A stretch of 64,000 nt of DNA from Arthrobacter sp. 131MFCol6.1 (GCF_000374925.1 NZ_KB895549.1:62001-126000), one strand, 5' to 3'; shown: positions 9,297 to 19,784, counted from the stretch's first letter. Numbers and translations are program-made. Notes: a model not told the origin generated them from the sequence alone.

Positions 9297-10052
9297 ATGA
9301 ACGACGAGAATGGCCCCGGCGTGCCGAAGATCAGGGCCAGCGTGTGCATGGCCACCTACAAGGGTGCGGCCTTTGTTCGGGAGCAGATAGCGTCCATCCT
9401 CGCCGAGTTGGGTCCCGACGACGAGCTCGTCGTGGTCGATGATGCGTCCCCCGATGAGACTGCCGCGATCGTGGAGGGCATCGATGATCCGCGGATCCGC
9501 CTGGTCCGCTCGCCTGTCAACCGGGGGTACGTGCGCAGCTTCGAGGAGGCGATCCGGCTGAGCCGGGGGGAGTACGTGTTCCTGTCCGACCAGGACGATG
9601 TCTGGATTCCGGGACGGCTGGAGCTGATGCTCGCTGCCTTGTCCGGTTCCTTGGTGGTCGCGAGCAATTTCGACATGTTGGGCGGCGGGAGCCGGCCCTG
9701 GATTCCGCGGCTGAAGTCCGCGGACTCGCGGCGGCACCTGGCAAACTTGTTCGCCATCCTGATCGGGTACCGGGCCTACTACGGCTGCGGCATGGCCTTC
9801 CGCCGGGAGGCTGCCCGCTACTTCACCCCGATTCCCGCTTACGTCCGGGAATCACACGATCTCTGGCTGGCCATCTGCGGCAATGTCGCCGGATCGATAA
9901 CCCACCTTGACGAGTCGACCATTTACCGCCGGATCCACGAATCGAACCAGACGCCTGCCGGCCTGCGGTCGCTGCCGAAGATCGTCGCGGCCCGCGTGAT
10001 GCTGGTCCGGCTCATGGTCGAAGCCCTCCGGAGGACCCGCCGGCGGGTCTGA
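9297..10052 (+). CDS. Family 2 glycosyltransferase
   Basis: A 251-residue GT2 enzyme: RASVCMATYKGAAFVREQI at the N-terminus, VVVDDASPDET for the nucleotide site, and FLSDQDDVW, the DXD block of the WcaA/rhamnosyltransferase-like group. The ATG is chosen over a GTG three codons upstream because it sits 7 nt after a -10-like TAGAGT. It is divergent from the flippase operon and precedes rfbB by about 30 nt, suggesting a rhamnose-related surface glycan, though the substrate is not visible in sequence. Confidence 0.87.
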   Translation: MNDENGPGVPKIRASVCMATYKGAAFVREQIASILAELGPDDELVVVDDASPDETAAIVEGIDDPRIRLVRSPVNRGYVRSFEEAIRLSRGEYVFLSDQDDVWIPGRLELMLAALSGSLVVASNFDMLGGGSRPWIPRLKSADSRRHLANLFAILIGYRAYYGCGMAFRREAARYFTPIPAYVRESHDLWLAICGNVAGSITHLDESTIYRRIHESNQTPAGLRSLPKIVAARVMLVRLMVEALRRTRRRV

Positions 10053-10071
10053 GCCGGCAACGGCCTTTCGG

Positions 10072-11082
<1,011 letters not shown>

Positions 11083-11085
11083 ATT

Positions 11086-12495
11086 ATGTCGATCGAGTTC
11101 TCGAAGAAGCTCACAGCGCACGAAACCCCGATCCCCGGCGTCGTCCTCTACGACCTTCCCGTCCACGGTGACAACCGGGGCTGGTTCAAGGAGAACTGGC
11201 AGCGGGAAAAGATGGTGGCGCTTGGCCTGCCCGACTTCCGTCCCGTGCAGAACAACATCTCGTTCAACGAATCCGCCGGCACCACCCGCGGCATCCATGC
11301 CGAGCCGTGGGACAAGTTCATCTCCGTGGCGACCGGCAGGATCTTCGGCGCCTGGGTGGACCTGCGCGAAGGCCCGACCTTCGGCGCCGTGTTCACCGCC
11401 GAGATGGACCCCAGCCAGGCCATCTTCATTCCCCGCGGGGTGGGGAACGCCTTCCAGACGCTGGAGGACAACACCGCCTACACCTACCTCGTCAACGACC
11501 ACTGGTCCGCCGACGCCCAGGGCCAGTACACGTTCCTGAACCTCGCCGACGAAACCGCGGCCATCAGCTGGCCGGTGCCGCTGGACCAGGCCGAGCTCTC
11601 GGACAAGGACAAGGCACACCCGCGCCTGGCGGACGTCACGCCGATGCCGCCGAAGAAGGTCCTCGTGGTCGGCGCCAACGGCCAGCTCGGCAAGGCGCTG
11701 CGCCGGCAGTACGACGGCGACCCGTCCGTTGAGTTTGCCGGCCGGGACGAGTTTGACCTCGGCAGCGAGGACGCCTTTGCCGGACGGAACTGGAAGAACT
11801 ACTCCACGATCATCAACGCCGCGGCCTACACCGCGGTGGATGCCGCCGAGTCGGCCGAGGGCCGCGCGGCCGCCTGGGCGGTCAACGTCACGGCCGTGGC
11901 GCGGCTGGCCCGCACCGCCGTCGAACACGACCTCACCCTGGTGCACGTGTCCTCGGACTATGTCTTCGACGGCACGCGCGCCACGCACGACGAATCGGAG
12001 CCGGTGGCGCCGCTGGGCGTCTACGGCCAGACCAAAGCCGCGGGCGACGCCGTCGTCAGTGTGGTGCCCCGGCACTACATTGTGCGCACCAGCTGGGTGA
12101 TCGGTGAGGGCAACAACTTTGTCCGCACCATGGCCTCGCTGGCCGAGCGCGGCATCGAACCGTCAGTGGTTGACGACCAGATCGGGCGGCTGAGCTTCAC
12201 CGAAGACATCGCCGCCGGCATCCGGCACCTGCTGGAATCAGGCGCCGAGTACGGCGTCTACAACCTCAGCAACGACGGCGAGCAGCAGTCCTGGGCGGAC
12301 ATCGCCGCGGACGTCTACGAACTCTCCGGCAAACCGCGGGAGGCCGTGACCGGTGTGAGCACCGAGGAGTACTTCAAGGGCAAGGCCGTCTCGCCGCGGC
12401 CGCTGAACAGCGCCCTCACGCTGGACAAGATCAAGGCCACCGGGTTCACCGTGCCCTCCGCGGCTGAGCGGCTGAGCGACTACCTCGGTTCCTGA
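11086..12495 (+). CDS. Fused dTDP-4-dehydrorhamnose 3,5-epimerase / reductase (RmlC-RmlD)
   Basis: One 469-residue chain carries the last two steps of dTDP-L-rhamnose synthesis. Residues 1 to about 180 are a cupin-type RfbC epimerase: NISFNESAGTTRGIHAEPWDK contains the catalytic His region and PRGVGNAFQTLEDNTAYTYL the product-side loop. From about residue 190 an RfbD reductase begins with KVLVVGANGQLGKAL (NADPH loop), followed by VSSDYVFDG and YGQTKAAGD with the YxxxK pair. RfbC and RfbD are separate in most bacteria; the fusion is known in actinobacteria. No internal stop or frameshift is seen. Confidence 0.95.
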   Translation: MSIEFSKKLTAHETPIPGVVLYDLPVHGDNRGWFKENWQREKMVALGLPDFRPVQNNISFNESAGTTRGIHAEPWDKFISVATGRIFGAWVDLREGPTFGAVFTAEMDPSQAIFIPRGVGNAFQTLEDNTAYTYLVNDHWSADAQGQYTFLNLADETAAISWPVPLDQAELSDKDKAHPRLADVTPMPPKKVLVVGANGQLGKALRRQYDGDPSVEFAGRDEFDLGSEDAFAGRNWKNYSTIINAAAYTAVDAAESAEGRAAAWAVNVTAVARLARTAVEHDLTLVHVSSDYVFDGTRATHDESEPVAPLGVYGQTKAAGDAVVSVVPRHYIVRTSWVIGEGNNFVRTMASLAERGIEPSVVDDQIGRLSFTEDIAAGIRHLLESGAEYGVYNLSNDGEQQSWADIAADVYELSGKPREAVTGVSTEEYFKGKAVSPRPLNSALTLDKIKATGFTVPSAAERLSDYLGS

Positions 12496-12531
12496 TTTAT
12501 TGGCCTTTTAACGGTCAGCCCCGGGCACCAC

Positions 12532-12573
12532 AACGCAGACCGGCCCCCGCATGTGCGGGGGCCGGTCTGCGTT
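12532..12573. terminator. Perfect 19-bp hairpin terminator
   Basis: Two 19-nt arms are exact reverse complements around a 4-nt ATGT loop. The right arm ends in GTT, the left begins AAC, and there is no long T-run. It lies between the convergent rfbCD and GH25 genes and would act on both. Confidence 0.85.
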
Positions 12574-12616
12574 GTGCGTGGTGCGCCGCCAGCCAGGGCG
12601 GCTAATTCCAGGGCGG

Positions 12617-15130
12617 CTAATAGGTGAGCGTTTGGCACCCCAGCAGGGAGTTGTTCAGGCTCAGCATCGAGACCGCGACACCGTAGGCGCACACCCGGTA
12701 CGGGCCGCGCTGGGTGATGGGGACCGATGACGTGAAGCCGTGGTTTCCGACCGTGTCGAGGGCCCGGTTGACGTCCGGGCGCTTCTGGTCGGCCATGAAG
12801 GCGTATCCCTTCCGGACGCCGTCAGGCGAGGTCACGTAGACGTGGTCCGGGATCGATGAGGCCGGGAAGGACGGATCCAGGGTCCAGCCCGAGGCCCTGA
12901 TGGAGGCTTTGCCGCTGGCGACCTGGATTGAGGCCGCATCCAGGTAACCCATGGTGGCCGGGGTTGGGCTTGCGCTGATGGACTTGCAGCCCAGCAGCGT
13001 ATTGCCGGCCGTGACCGGGGCGATGCCGATGGCGTAGGCGCACACGGTGTACTTCCCGGCACGGGTCAGCGGGACGGAGACCTGGAAACCGTGGTCACCG
13101 ACCGTGTGCAGCGCGGCATTGACGTCCGGGCGCTGGCGGTTTGCGGTGAAGGCGTAGCCGGGATTGGTTCCGTTGGGCGACTGGACGTAGACGTGCACGG
13201 GCACGCTCTTCCCTGGCTGCACCGGATCGAGTGCCCATCCGCTCACCTGGAAGTTCGCCGCGTTGGGCGCCAGGGTGAGGGACACTGAATCGTAGGAGCC
13301 GAACGGTGCCGGGTTGGCCTGGACATTTGTGGTCCTGCAGGACAGCAGCACGTTGGCGTTTCGCCCGATCCCGTAGACGCACGCACGGTACGATCCCGGA
13401 ACGGTGGCTTTGACCTGGTAGTCGAAGCCGTGGGCCAGCCCCAGGCCGGTCGCGTCCGCCACATCCTTCCGGGCGACGTTGGCCGTCATCCGGTATCCGG
13501 TGGTTTTCCCGGCCGGGTCGGTGACGTAGGCGTCGGCGTAGCTGGAGACCGAGGGGTTGGCGAGGTCGGCCGCCCAGCCCTTGAGCTGCAGCGTGACCTT
13601 GTCGGCCGTGCGGACCTGGCCGAAGCTGTCGAAGGACCCCGTCGGTGCCTCCACCCCGGTGGCCCGGAGTGACTTGCAGTCCAGGAGTGTGTTGCCGAAG
13701 GATCCGATGGCGTAGGCGCAGACCTTGTAGGTGCCCGAAGCCGTGATCCGGACCGTGCCGTCGAAGCCGTGCAACGGACCGTAACCGAGTGCCTGGTCAA
13801 CGTCCGGCCGGGGCTTGTTGGCCTGCCAGGCGTAGCCCTTGGTGGTTCCGGACGGATCAGTGACGTAAATGTGGGTCTGGATCGAGGACGATGTCCTGGC
13901 CAGGTCTGCCGACCAGCCCCGGGCCCGCAGGGAGACCGCGGCGCCGTCGCGGGTCACGGAGACATCGTCGAAGGAGCCGGTGGGCAGCGGCGTCCCGGCG
14001 AAGCGCTGGAGTGAGGCGTAGTCGCCGTTCCAGATATTGGAGTCGCCCACGAACGGCCCGGTGCTGCTGTATTGCCACATGCTGAAAACGCTCCAGCTGG
14101 AGGGGACGGGCCCGGCGTTGTCTGTGGCGGAGAGCGGGTATGACGCGACCCACAGCGGGTAGTCGCCGAAGCCCGGCGCGTTGGCCGTGCACTGGTTCCA
14201 CCACGACGTGTTGGTGTAGATGACGGGAAGGCGGCCCGTGAGGGCCCGCATGGTGTTCCCGAAGTCGCGCACCCAGGACGTCAGTTGCGAGGGGGACATG
14301 CCGTAGCAGGTGTTGCCGAAGTAGAAGCCGTTGATGGTGCGGCCGGCGTAGGGGTTGAATTCGAAGTCGAGGACCGGGGGCATGGTCCGCCCGTCGGCAC
14401 TCCAGCCGCCGCCGTTCTGGACGAAGAAGCGTGCCTGGTCTGCTCCCGAGGACCAGTTCGGGATCGCGAAGTGGTAAGCGCCCCGGATCATGCCGACGCT
14501 GCGGGCGCCGTCGTACTGGGCGGCGAAGGAATCGTTGGTGAAGTAGTTGCCTTCGCTGGCTTTGACGTAGGCGAAGCGGGCGCCCATGTTCCACTGGCTC
14601 TGCCAGTTGACGCTGGTCTGGTGGCCGCTGACGTCCAGGCCTTTGACGCCGTACGACGGCGACCACGTGCCCTGCGTGGTGAGCGATTCAATGGCGGCTG
14701 ACTGGGTGGTCGCCTTCAGAAGTGGCGAGGGAGCGCTGACCCGGGCGGAGCGCTGGCCCATCTCGGCACCACCGGGGCCGACCGCCGCGGCCATGGCCGC
14801 CCGGTCCTTGATGGCGTCCGGCGCCGCCGCGGCCTGTGCCGCTGCCTGCGTTGCCGTCGGTGAGGGGGCCGGTGAGGGGGCCGGTGCCGGGGCGGTCGTG
14901 GCGGCCGGGCGGGCCGTTGCGGATGGCGCCGGAACGGTGCTCGTGACCTTCGGCGTCGGGGTGGCAGCCGGCGTGGCGGACGCGGTGGCAGACGCCGAGG
15001 GCGTGGCCGGCGGCTCGACGGCGGTTGCCGGCGCCGGAACACCGGTGATGGCCAGCAGGGTGGCGGCGAGGAGGATGGCCCCGGCCCGGCGGCATCGGTG
15101 GCTGGTGGGGGGATGTGGGGTGCGCTTCAT
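12617..15130 (-). CDS. Secreted GH25 muramidase with four C-terminal repeats
   Basis: A lysozyme-type hydrolase that cleaves the glycan backbone of peptidoglycan. The start is the Met of MKRTPHPPTS, with GGAG upstream; it opens a signal peptide ending near APATA. An Ala/Pro/Thr-rich linker of about 100 residues follows. The GH25 domain has GLDVSGHQTSVNW, AYVKASEGNYF, GAYHFA and the catalytic acidic block VLDFEFNPY. The C-terminal half is four tandem repeats of about 85 residues, each containing a GW.(A/L)D core, a (V/D)HVYV-type strand, RPDV(D/N) and a conserved Cys pair (VCAYAIG, then LLGCKS). The repeats probably bind the wall or form extracellular modules. 837 aa by this start. Confidence 0.9.
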   Translation of the reverse strand: MKRTPHPPTSHRCRRAGAILLAATLLAITGVPAPATAVEPPATPSASATASATPAATPTPKVTSTVPAPSATARPAATTAPAPAPSPAPSPTATQAAAQAAAAPDAIKDRAAMAAAVGPGGAEMGQRSARVSAPSPLLKATTQSAAIESLTTQGTWSPSYGVKGLDVSGHQTSVNWQSQWNMGARFAYVKASEGNYFTNDSFAAQYDGARSVGMIRGAYHFAIPNWSSGADQARFFVQNGGGWSADGRTMPPVLDFEFNPYAGRTINGFYFGNTCYGMSPSQLTSWVRDFGNTMRALTGRLPVIYTNTSWWNQCTANAPGFGDYPLWVASYPLSATDNAGPVPSSWSVFSMWQYSSTGPFVGDSNIWNGDYASLQRFAGTPLPTGSFDDVSVTRDGAAVSLRARGWSADLARTSSSIQTHIYVTDPSGTTKGYAWQANKPRPDVDQALGYGPLHGFDGTVRITASGTYKVCAYAIGSFGNTLLDCKSLRATGVEAPTGSFDSFGQVRTADKVTLQLKGWAADLANPSVSSYADAYVTDPAGKTTGYRMTANVARKDVADATGLGLAHGFDYQVKATVPGSYRACVYGIGRNANVLLSCRTTNVQANPAPFGSYDSVSLTLAPNAANFQVSGWALDPVQPGKSVPVHVYVQSPNGTNPGYAFTANRQRPDVNAALHTVGDHGFQVSVPLTRAGKYTVCAYAIGIAPVTAGNTLLGCKSISASPTPATMGYLDAASIQVASGKASIRASGWTLDPSFPASSIPDHVYVTSPDGVRKGYAFMADQKRPDVNRALDTVGNHGFTSSVPITQRGPYRVCAYGVAVSMLSLNNSLLGCQTLTY

Positions 15131-15241
15131 GTTCCGCTCCGGGGCAATGGCACGCTGTGGGAGCCGCGCCACACGGTCTCGCGCCCGAGGGGCTACGAGG
15201 AGAGCTGGCCGGGCTGAGAGAATGTCTGACTTAACGCGCTC

Positions 15242-15409
15242 ACCCTAACACCGGCCGACATCCGAGACCAGTGATTCAAGTGTTGCCAAAGTGAAAGTTG
15301 TCATGTTGAAACCTGCCGGTTATCCACATGGGCGCCCGGCACCCCTTGTCGGGCCGGTGGCCCGCCCCTAGTTTTAACCCCATCGCCCCGAGACACGGGC
15401 GGCAGTCAT
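15242..15409. other. Divergent intergenic region, muramidase / Tad operon
   Basis: Short spacer upstream of both the minus-strand muramidase and the plus-strand pilus operon. It includes TTATCCACATGG and an AT-richer TAGTTTTAAC just before tadA that may serve as a promoter element. No hairpin or operator was recognised. Confidence 0.3.
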
Positions 15410-16645
15410 ATGGGGGTCCGCGTGGAGGCTGTACGCATTGTTGAGGACGAGGTCCGTGAACTGATCCGCCGGCGGGGCCTTGACCCCCTGCGGGAGTCCG
15501 GCGAAGTCCGGCGCCTGGTCGAGGCGGCGGTCAGCGACTACGACGAACGGGCCCTTCTGGCGCCGCTGCCCCCGCTGGGCCCGTTGGAGTCGGCCCGGAG
15601 ATTTGTCTTCGACGCTGTGGCGGGCTTTGGTGCACTCCAGCCACTCCTGGACGACCCGGGCATCGAGGAAATCTGGCTCAACGCGCCGAATGAAATCTAT
15701 GTGGCGCGCAATGGCGAATCGGAGCTGACCTCCGTTTCGCTGACGGACCAGCAGGTCCGGGACCTTGTGGAACGGATGTTGAAGAGCTCGGGCCGGCGCC
15801 TGGACATGTCCTCCCCGTTCGTGGATGCGGCGCTCCCGGACGGCTCCAGGCTGCACGTCGTGATCCCGGACGTCACCCGGCGTCACTGGGCCATCAATAT
15901 CCGCAAGTTCGTGGTCAAAGCCAGCCGGCTCGAGCACCTGGTGGAGCTGGGCACGCTGACCCCGCAGGCGGCCAGGTTCCTCGGTGCGGCCGTCGCCAGC
16001 GGCCTCAACATCCTGGTCTCGGGCGCCACACAGGCGGGCAAAACCACCATGCTCAATTGCCTCGCCGCCAGCATCGGCACCCGCGAACGGGTCATAACGG
16101 TGGAGGAAATCTTCGAGCTGCAGTTGCCGCTCCGCGACGTCGTCGGTCTTCAGTGCCGTCAGCCGAACCTGGAGGGGCAAGGCGAGATTCCACTGCGCCG
16201 CCTGGTCAAGGAGGCCCTGCGCATGCGGCCGGACCGGCTGGTGGTCGGGGAGGTCCGGGAGGCCGAGAGCCTGGACATGCTCATCGCTTTGAATTCCGGC
16301 CTCCCCGGGATGTGCACCGTACATGCGAACTCCGCCCACGACGCCGTGACAAAAATCTGTACCCTGCCATTGCTCGCCGGCGACAACATCTCGAGTGCGT
16401 TCGTTGTTCCCACTGTCGCGTCCTGCATCGACCTGGTGGTCCATTGCAGCAGGCACGCCAGCGGGCGCCGGCAGGTCACCGAGATCCTGTCCCTGGGCCG
16501 GCGGGTGGAAAACGGGATCATCGAGTCTTCCATGGTGTTCACGATGTCGGACGGGCAGCTTCTGCCCAAGGCCAACTCCATGCCCGCCGCGGAAAAGTTT
16601 GCCCGCTCGGGGTACGACGTCGCAGCGCTGCTGGAGCAGCGGTGA
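15410..16645 (+). CDS. tadA: Tad/Flp pilus assembly ATPase (TadA/CpaF)
   Basis: A cytoplasmic hexameric ATPase that powers assembly of Flp-type pili. It shows the secretion-ATPase layout: an N-terminal helical domain (about residues 1-90), GIEEIWLNAPNEIYV, then Walker A GATQAGKTTMLN near residue 205, the Asp box, LVVGEVREAE as Walker B, and the His box TVHANSAHDA. At 411 residues it is typical for CpaF. It is the first gene of a seven-gene operon and its stop overlaps the tadB start (TGATG). Confidence 0.94.
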   Translation: MGVRVEAVRIVEDEVRELIRRRGLDPLRESGEVRRLVEAAVSDYDERALLAPLPPLGPLESARRFVFDAVAGFGALQPLLDDPGIEEIWLNAPNEIYVARNGESELTSVSLTDQQVRDLVERMLKSSGRRLDMSSPFVDAALPDGSRLHVVIPDVTRRHWAINIRKFVVKASRLEHLVELGTLTPQAARFLGAAVASGLNILVSGATQAGKTTMLNCLAASIGTRERVITVEEIFELQLPLRDVVGLQCRQPNLEGQGEIPLRRLVKEALRMRPDRLVVGEVREAESLDMLIALNSGLPGMCTVHANSAHDAVTKICTLPLLAGDNISSAFVVPTVASCIDLVVHCSRHASGRRQVTEILSLGRRVENGIIESSMVFTMSDGQLLPKANSMPAAEKFARSGYDVAALLEQR

Positions 16646-17499
16646 TGGCGCCGCTGGTGGGGATGCTGGGCGGCGCCGGTCTCCTGCTGATCTGGTGGTC
16701 CGCGTGGGAGAAGCCTGAGAGCGTGCCGCGCAAGCCCCGGACCAGCCGGCTTGAGGACCTCCTGCGGTCGGCGGGCATCGAAAAGGTCAGCGCGGCAGGG
16801 CTGCTCGCCTCGTGCCTTGGGCTCGGGGCATTCACAACGCTCGCGTTCTTCGCAGTCACCGGGTCCTGGCCGATCTCGGGATGCTTTGGCCTGTTTGGCG
16901 GCTGGCTGCCGATGGCGATGGTCCGGTGGCGTGCCAGAAAGCGCACGGCTGTCCTCCGCCAGCTCTGGCCCGACGTCGTTGATCATTTGCGCTCAGCCAT
17001 CAGGGCCGGCCTGTCACTGCCGGAGGCCCTTATCCAGCTGGGCGACAAGGGCCCCGTGGAGCTTCGCCACGTGTTTGTGGACTTTGGCTCCGACTACCGG
17101 TCGGGAGGCCAATTCGATCCCTCACTCACCCGGCTCAAGGACCGTCTGGCCGATCCCGTGGCGGACCGGATTGTCGAGGCCCTCCGGCTCACCCGGGAGG
17201 TGGGCGGCTCGGACCTCGGGAGGCTGCTGGGCACCCTCGCGGAGTTCTTGCGGGAGAGTGCCAGGACCCGGAGTGAACTGGAGGCAAGGCAGTCCTGGAC
17301 CGTCAACGCCGCACGCCTCGCGGTCGCTGCGCCCTGGATTGTCCTGGTGTTGCTGGCCAGCCGTCCTGAGGCCGTGATGGCGTACAACACCCCGGTCGGC
17401 GCTGCCGTCCTTTTGGGCGGCCTGGCCGTCTCCCTGCTGTCCTACGCCCTCATGCTGCGCATCGGGGCGCTGCCGGAAGAACAGCGGGTCCTCCGATGA
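16645..17499 (+). CDS. tadB: Tad pilus inner-membrane protein TadB
   Basis: A 284-residue member of the type II secretion F family (GspF/TadB). Two hydrophobic segments precede a cytoplasmic stretch containing LWPDVVDHLRSAIRAGLSLPEAL, the hallmark of the T2SF domain, and two more hydrophobic helices close the protein (WIVLVLLASRP region and AAVLLGGLAVSLLSYAL). The ATG overlaps the tadA stop by one base and the gene overlaps tadC by 4 nt (ATGA). It would form the membrane platform on which TadA acts. Confidence 0.88.
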   Translation: MAPLVGMLGGAGLLLIWWSAWEKPESVPRKPRTSRLEDLLRSAGIEKVSAAGLLASCLGLGAFTTLAFFAVTGSWPISGCFGLFGGWLPMAMVRWRARKRTAVLRQLWPDVVDHLRSAIRAGLSLPEALIQLGDKGPVELRHVFVDFGSDYRSGGQFDPSLTRLKDRLADPVADRIVEALRLTREVGGSDLGRLLGTLAEFLRESARTRSELEARQSWTVNAARLAVAAPWIVLVLLASRPEAVMAYNTPVGAAVLLGGLAVSLLSYALMLRIGALPEEQRVLR

Positions 17500-18437
17500 C
17501 CGGGCTGATGGCTGGCGCCACGGTGTGCGGGGCTGTGCTCGGGGCCGGACTGTGGCTGTTCCTCGTCCGGCTGCCTTTCATGCGCCCAACGACGTTCGTG
17601 GAACGTATCGAACCGCAACTGCGAACCCACAACCTGGAATCCCGGCTTCTGCGCACCGCCCCGCGGAATGTCACGCCGTTTGGGCCGCTGGAACGAATCC
17701 TCCGCCCGGCGATCCGGGACGGTGCCAGGTCCCTGGGCCGGATCAACCTTGGATCAACAGCCTTGAACCGCAGGCTTGCCCGCGCCGGCAGCACCAAAAC
17801 AGCCGTAGACTTCCGGGCTGAACAGCTCCTGTGGGCGGCGGGCGGCTTCGTCCTGGCGATAGGAGTTGTGGCGCTCGCCGGCTCGGTCGGCCGCTTCAGC
17901 CCGTTCGTCGCCGTCGTGGCCGTCGTGGGAAGCGCCGTCGGCGGATTCCTGCTCCGGGACTACCTGTTGGGCGCGCACATCAAGAAACGGGAGACGCGGA
18001 TGATGGCGGAGTTTCCGAGCATCGCCGAACTCATGGCCCTGGCCGTCAGCGCCGGCGAAAGTGCCACCGGTGCCCTGGACAGGGTCTGCCGCAGCGCGCG
18101 GGGTGAACTGTCGCAGGAATTCGGCCGTGTCCTCGCCGAGACCCGGTCCGGGAAGCCCCTCGTGGAAGCCCTCCACGAGTTCTCGTCCAGGACCGATCAA
18201 GGGCCGCTGCTCCGTTTCGTGGACGGGATGATCGTGGCCGTCGAACGTGGAACACCCCTCGCCGACGTCCTCCGGGCGCAGGCACAGGATGTCCGGGACA
18301 CAGCCAAGAGGGAGCTCATGGAATCCGCCGGCAAGAAGGAAATCGGCATGATGGTGCCACTTGTCTTTGGCGTTCTTCCGCTTACGGTCATCTTCGCCGT
18401 CTTCCCCGGTCTGGCCGCCATCAGTCTCGGACTCTAG
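17496..18437 (+). CDS. tadC: Tad pilus inner-membrane protein TadC
   Basis: A second T2SF-family platform protein of 313 residues. The core EFPSIAELMALAVSAGESATGALDRV parallels the TadB motif, and the C-terminus ends in the typical KKEIGMMVPLVFGVLPLTVIFAVFPG membrane segment. It pairs with TadB in the pilus motor. After it comes a 230-nt gap before the pilin gene, so the downstream genes may also have their own promoter. Confidence 0.88.
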   Translation: MTGLMAGATVCGAVLGAGLWLFLVRLPFMRPTTFVERIEPQLRTHNLESRLLRTAPRNVTPFGPLERILRPAIRDGARSLGRINLGSTALNRRLARAGSTKTAVDFRAEQLLWAAGGFVLAIGVVALAGSVGRFSPFVAVVAVVGSAVGGFLLRDYLLGAHIKKRETRMMAEFPSIAELMALAVSAGESATGALDRVCRSARGELSQEFGRVLAETRSGKPLVEALHEFSSRTDQGPLLRFVDGMIVAVERGTPLADVLRAQAQDVRDTAKRELMESAGKKEIGMMVPLVFGVLPLTVIFAVFPGLAAISLGL

Positions 18438-18670
18438 GCGCCGCGCACGACGACGACCAACAGCCGGGGGCGGCCCACCCGGCCGGCACGGGCAGGACCC
18501 AAGAAAAGTCATACGAGGAGGGAACAGGATACGAAGAACGCCCTGCAGCTCGCCGGCCAGCCTGGCGTGCAGCACGATCCGCCGGCGACACATCGCGAAC
18601 CATCAGATCCAAAAACAGGACTCCAGGAAAACAGAAAATCCAAAAAACCAAAACCAGGAAAGAGGACACG

Positions 18671-18922
18671 GTGAAGAACTTCGGAACCCGGGCGGCATTG
18701 GCGGCCTGCGCGCTCAGCATGTTGACCTGGTGGTCTGCTCCGTCGCGACCGCGGGCGGGGGACCACTCTGACGCGGGAGTCGCCCATTCCCAGCGCGGCG
18801 ACGTCCCCGGCTGGGTCATGATCACCCTCATGTCGGCTGTCCTCGTGGCCGCCCTGCTCGCCCTGGCCGGTCCTGCCCTCGAGGGACTCTTCAACCAGGC
18901 CATGGACAAGGTCGGACAGTAG
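18671..18922 (+). CDS. Flp pilin-like small membrane peptide
   Basis: 83 residues: a charged N-terminal stretch of about 45 residues that includes a weak hydrophobic patch, then GDVPGWVMITLMSAVLVAAL, a single helix of the kind that forms the core of Flp/TadE-class pilins, and a short tail. The GTG start has AGAGGA upstream. Position directly before the TadE-type genes and after tadABC makes it the probable major pilin. The processing site is probably just before or within the VPGWVMIT segment, but no canonical prepilin peptidase motif can be fixed by eye. Confidence 0.65.
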   Translation: MKNFGTRAALAACALSMLTWWSAPSRPRAGDHSDAGVAHSQRGDVPGWVMITLMSAVLVAALLALAGPALEGLFNQAMDKVGQ

Positions 18923-18925
18923 GCA

Positions 18926-19351
18926 ATGGCAGCCCTGGGCGGGGGGACCGGGCGCCACGGCAATAGCCGGCAGCACCGCAAGGATGTTCAGCGCGGCGCC
19001 GCCGTGGTGGACTTCGTGCTGATCGGTGCCATGCTCACCTTGCTCTTCCTCGCGATCGTCCAGCTCACCCTGGTACTTCACGTCCGGAATACGCTCATCG
19101 ACGCCGCCGCCTCGGGCGCCAGATACGGCACGCTGGCCGACCGCAACGGCGGGGACGCCAGGGACCGGACTGTCCAGCTGATCACCGCGGCGCTCAACCC
19201 GGATTTCGCCCGGGACGTGGCCACGAGCGAATCGACGTTCCAGGGCATCCGCACACTGGAGGTGACCGTCCGGGCACCCCTGCCGGTCATCGGCTTCATC
19301 GGTCCGCGGGCGCTCTTGGAGGTGAAGGGCCATGCGGCTATCCAGCGTTGA
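18926..19351 (+). CDS. TadE-family pseudopilin
   Basis: 141 residues with QRGAAVVDFVLIGAMLTLLFLAIVQLTL near residues 22-50, the standard TadE N-terminal motif (G-A-x-(V/A)-(V/D)-F followed by one membrane helix). The remaining 90 residues form a soluble extracytoplasmic domain. It starts 3 nt after the pilin-like gene and its 3' end overlaps the next gene by 20 nt. Probably a minor pilin or pilus-assembly factor. Confidence 0.85.
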   Translation: MAALGGGTGRHGNSRQHRKDVQRGAAVVDFVLIGAMLTLLFLAIVQLTLVLHVRNTLIDAAASGARYGTLADRNGGDARDRTVQLITAALNPDFARDVATSESTFQGIRTLEVTVRAPLPVIGFIGPRALLEVKGHAAIQR

Positions 19352-19784
19352 ATGGCCGGAGCCCGGCACCTCGGCGGAAGAGGGGAGCGCCGTGGTCGAG
19401 TTCGTCTTCCTGTCCGCGCTGCTGATGGTGCCGCTGGTGTACTTCATCATCACCGTCGCTCAGATCCAGGGCGGGTCGTTCGCGGTCGTCGGCGCCGCTG
19501 ACCAGGCCGCCAAGGTCTACGTTGCCCAGCCGGACGCCGCGAGCGGACGGGCCGCCGCCGAGCAAGCCGTGCTGCTGGCGCTCGCCGACTACGGCCAACC
19601 GGGGGAAAACGCCAGCGTCGACACCCGCTGCGAGCCTGCCGACTGCCTGGCTCCCGGCTCGGCGGTGACGGTCACCGTCCACCTCTCAGTGCCCCTGCCG
19701 TATGTGCCGTTCAGCGACGCACTGCATCTGAACGCGAGCCAGCTCAGCGCGTCGGCAACCCAACTGGTGGGCAGGTTCCGGTGA
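19332..19784 (+). CDS. TadE/TadF-family pseudopilin
   Basis: 150 residues. EEGSAVVEFVFLSALLMVPLVYFI near residues 16-40 is again the TadE-type start, here with the E of the VEF motif typical of TadF-like members. A soluble tail carries two nearby Cys (CEPADC), which could form a disulfide outside the cell. It overlaps its neighbours at both ends (20 nt upstream, ATGA-type 4 nt downstream), indicating coupled translation. Confidence 0.82.
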   Translation: MRLSSVEWPEPGTSAEEGSAVVEFVFLSALLMVPLVYFIITVAQIQGGSFAVVGAADQAAKVYVAQPDAASGRAAAEQAVLLALADYGQPGENASVDTRCEPADCLAPGSAVTVTVHLSVPLPYVPFSDALHLNASQLSASATQLVGRFR

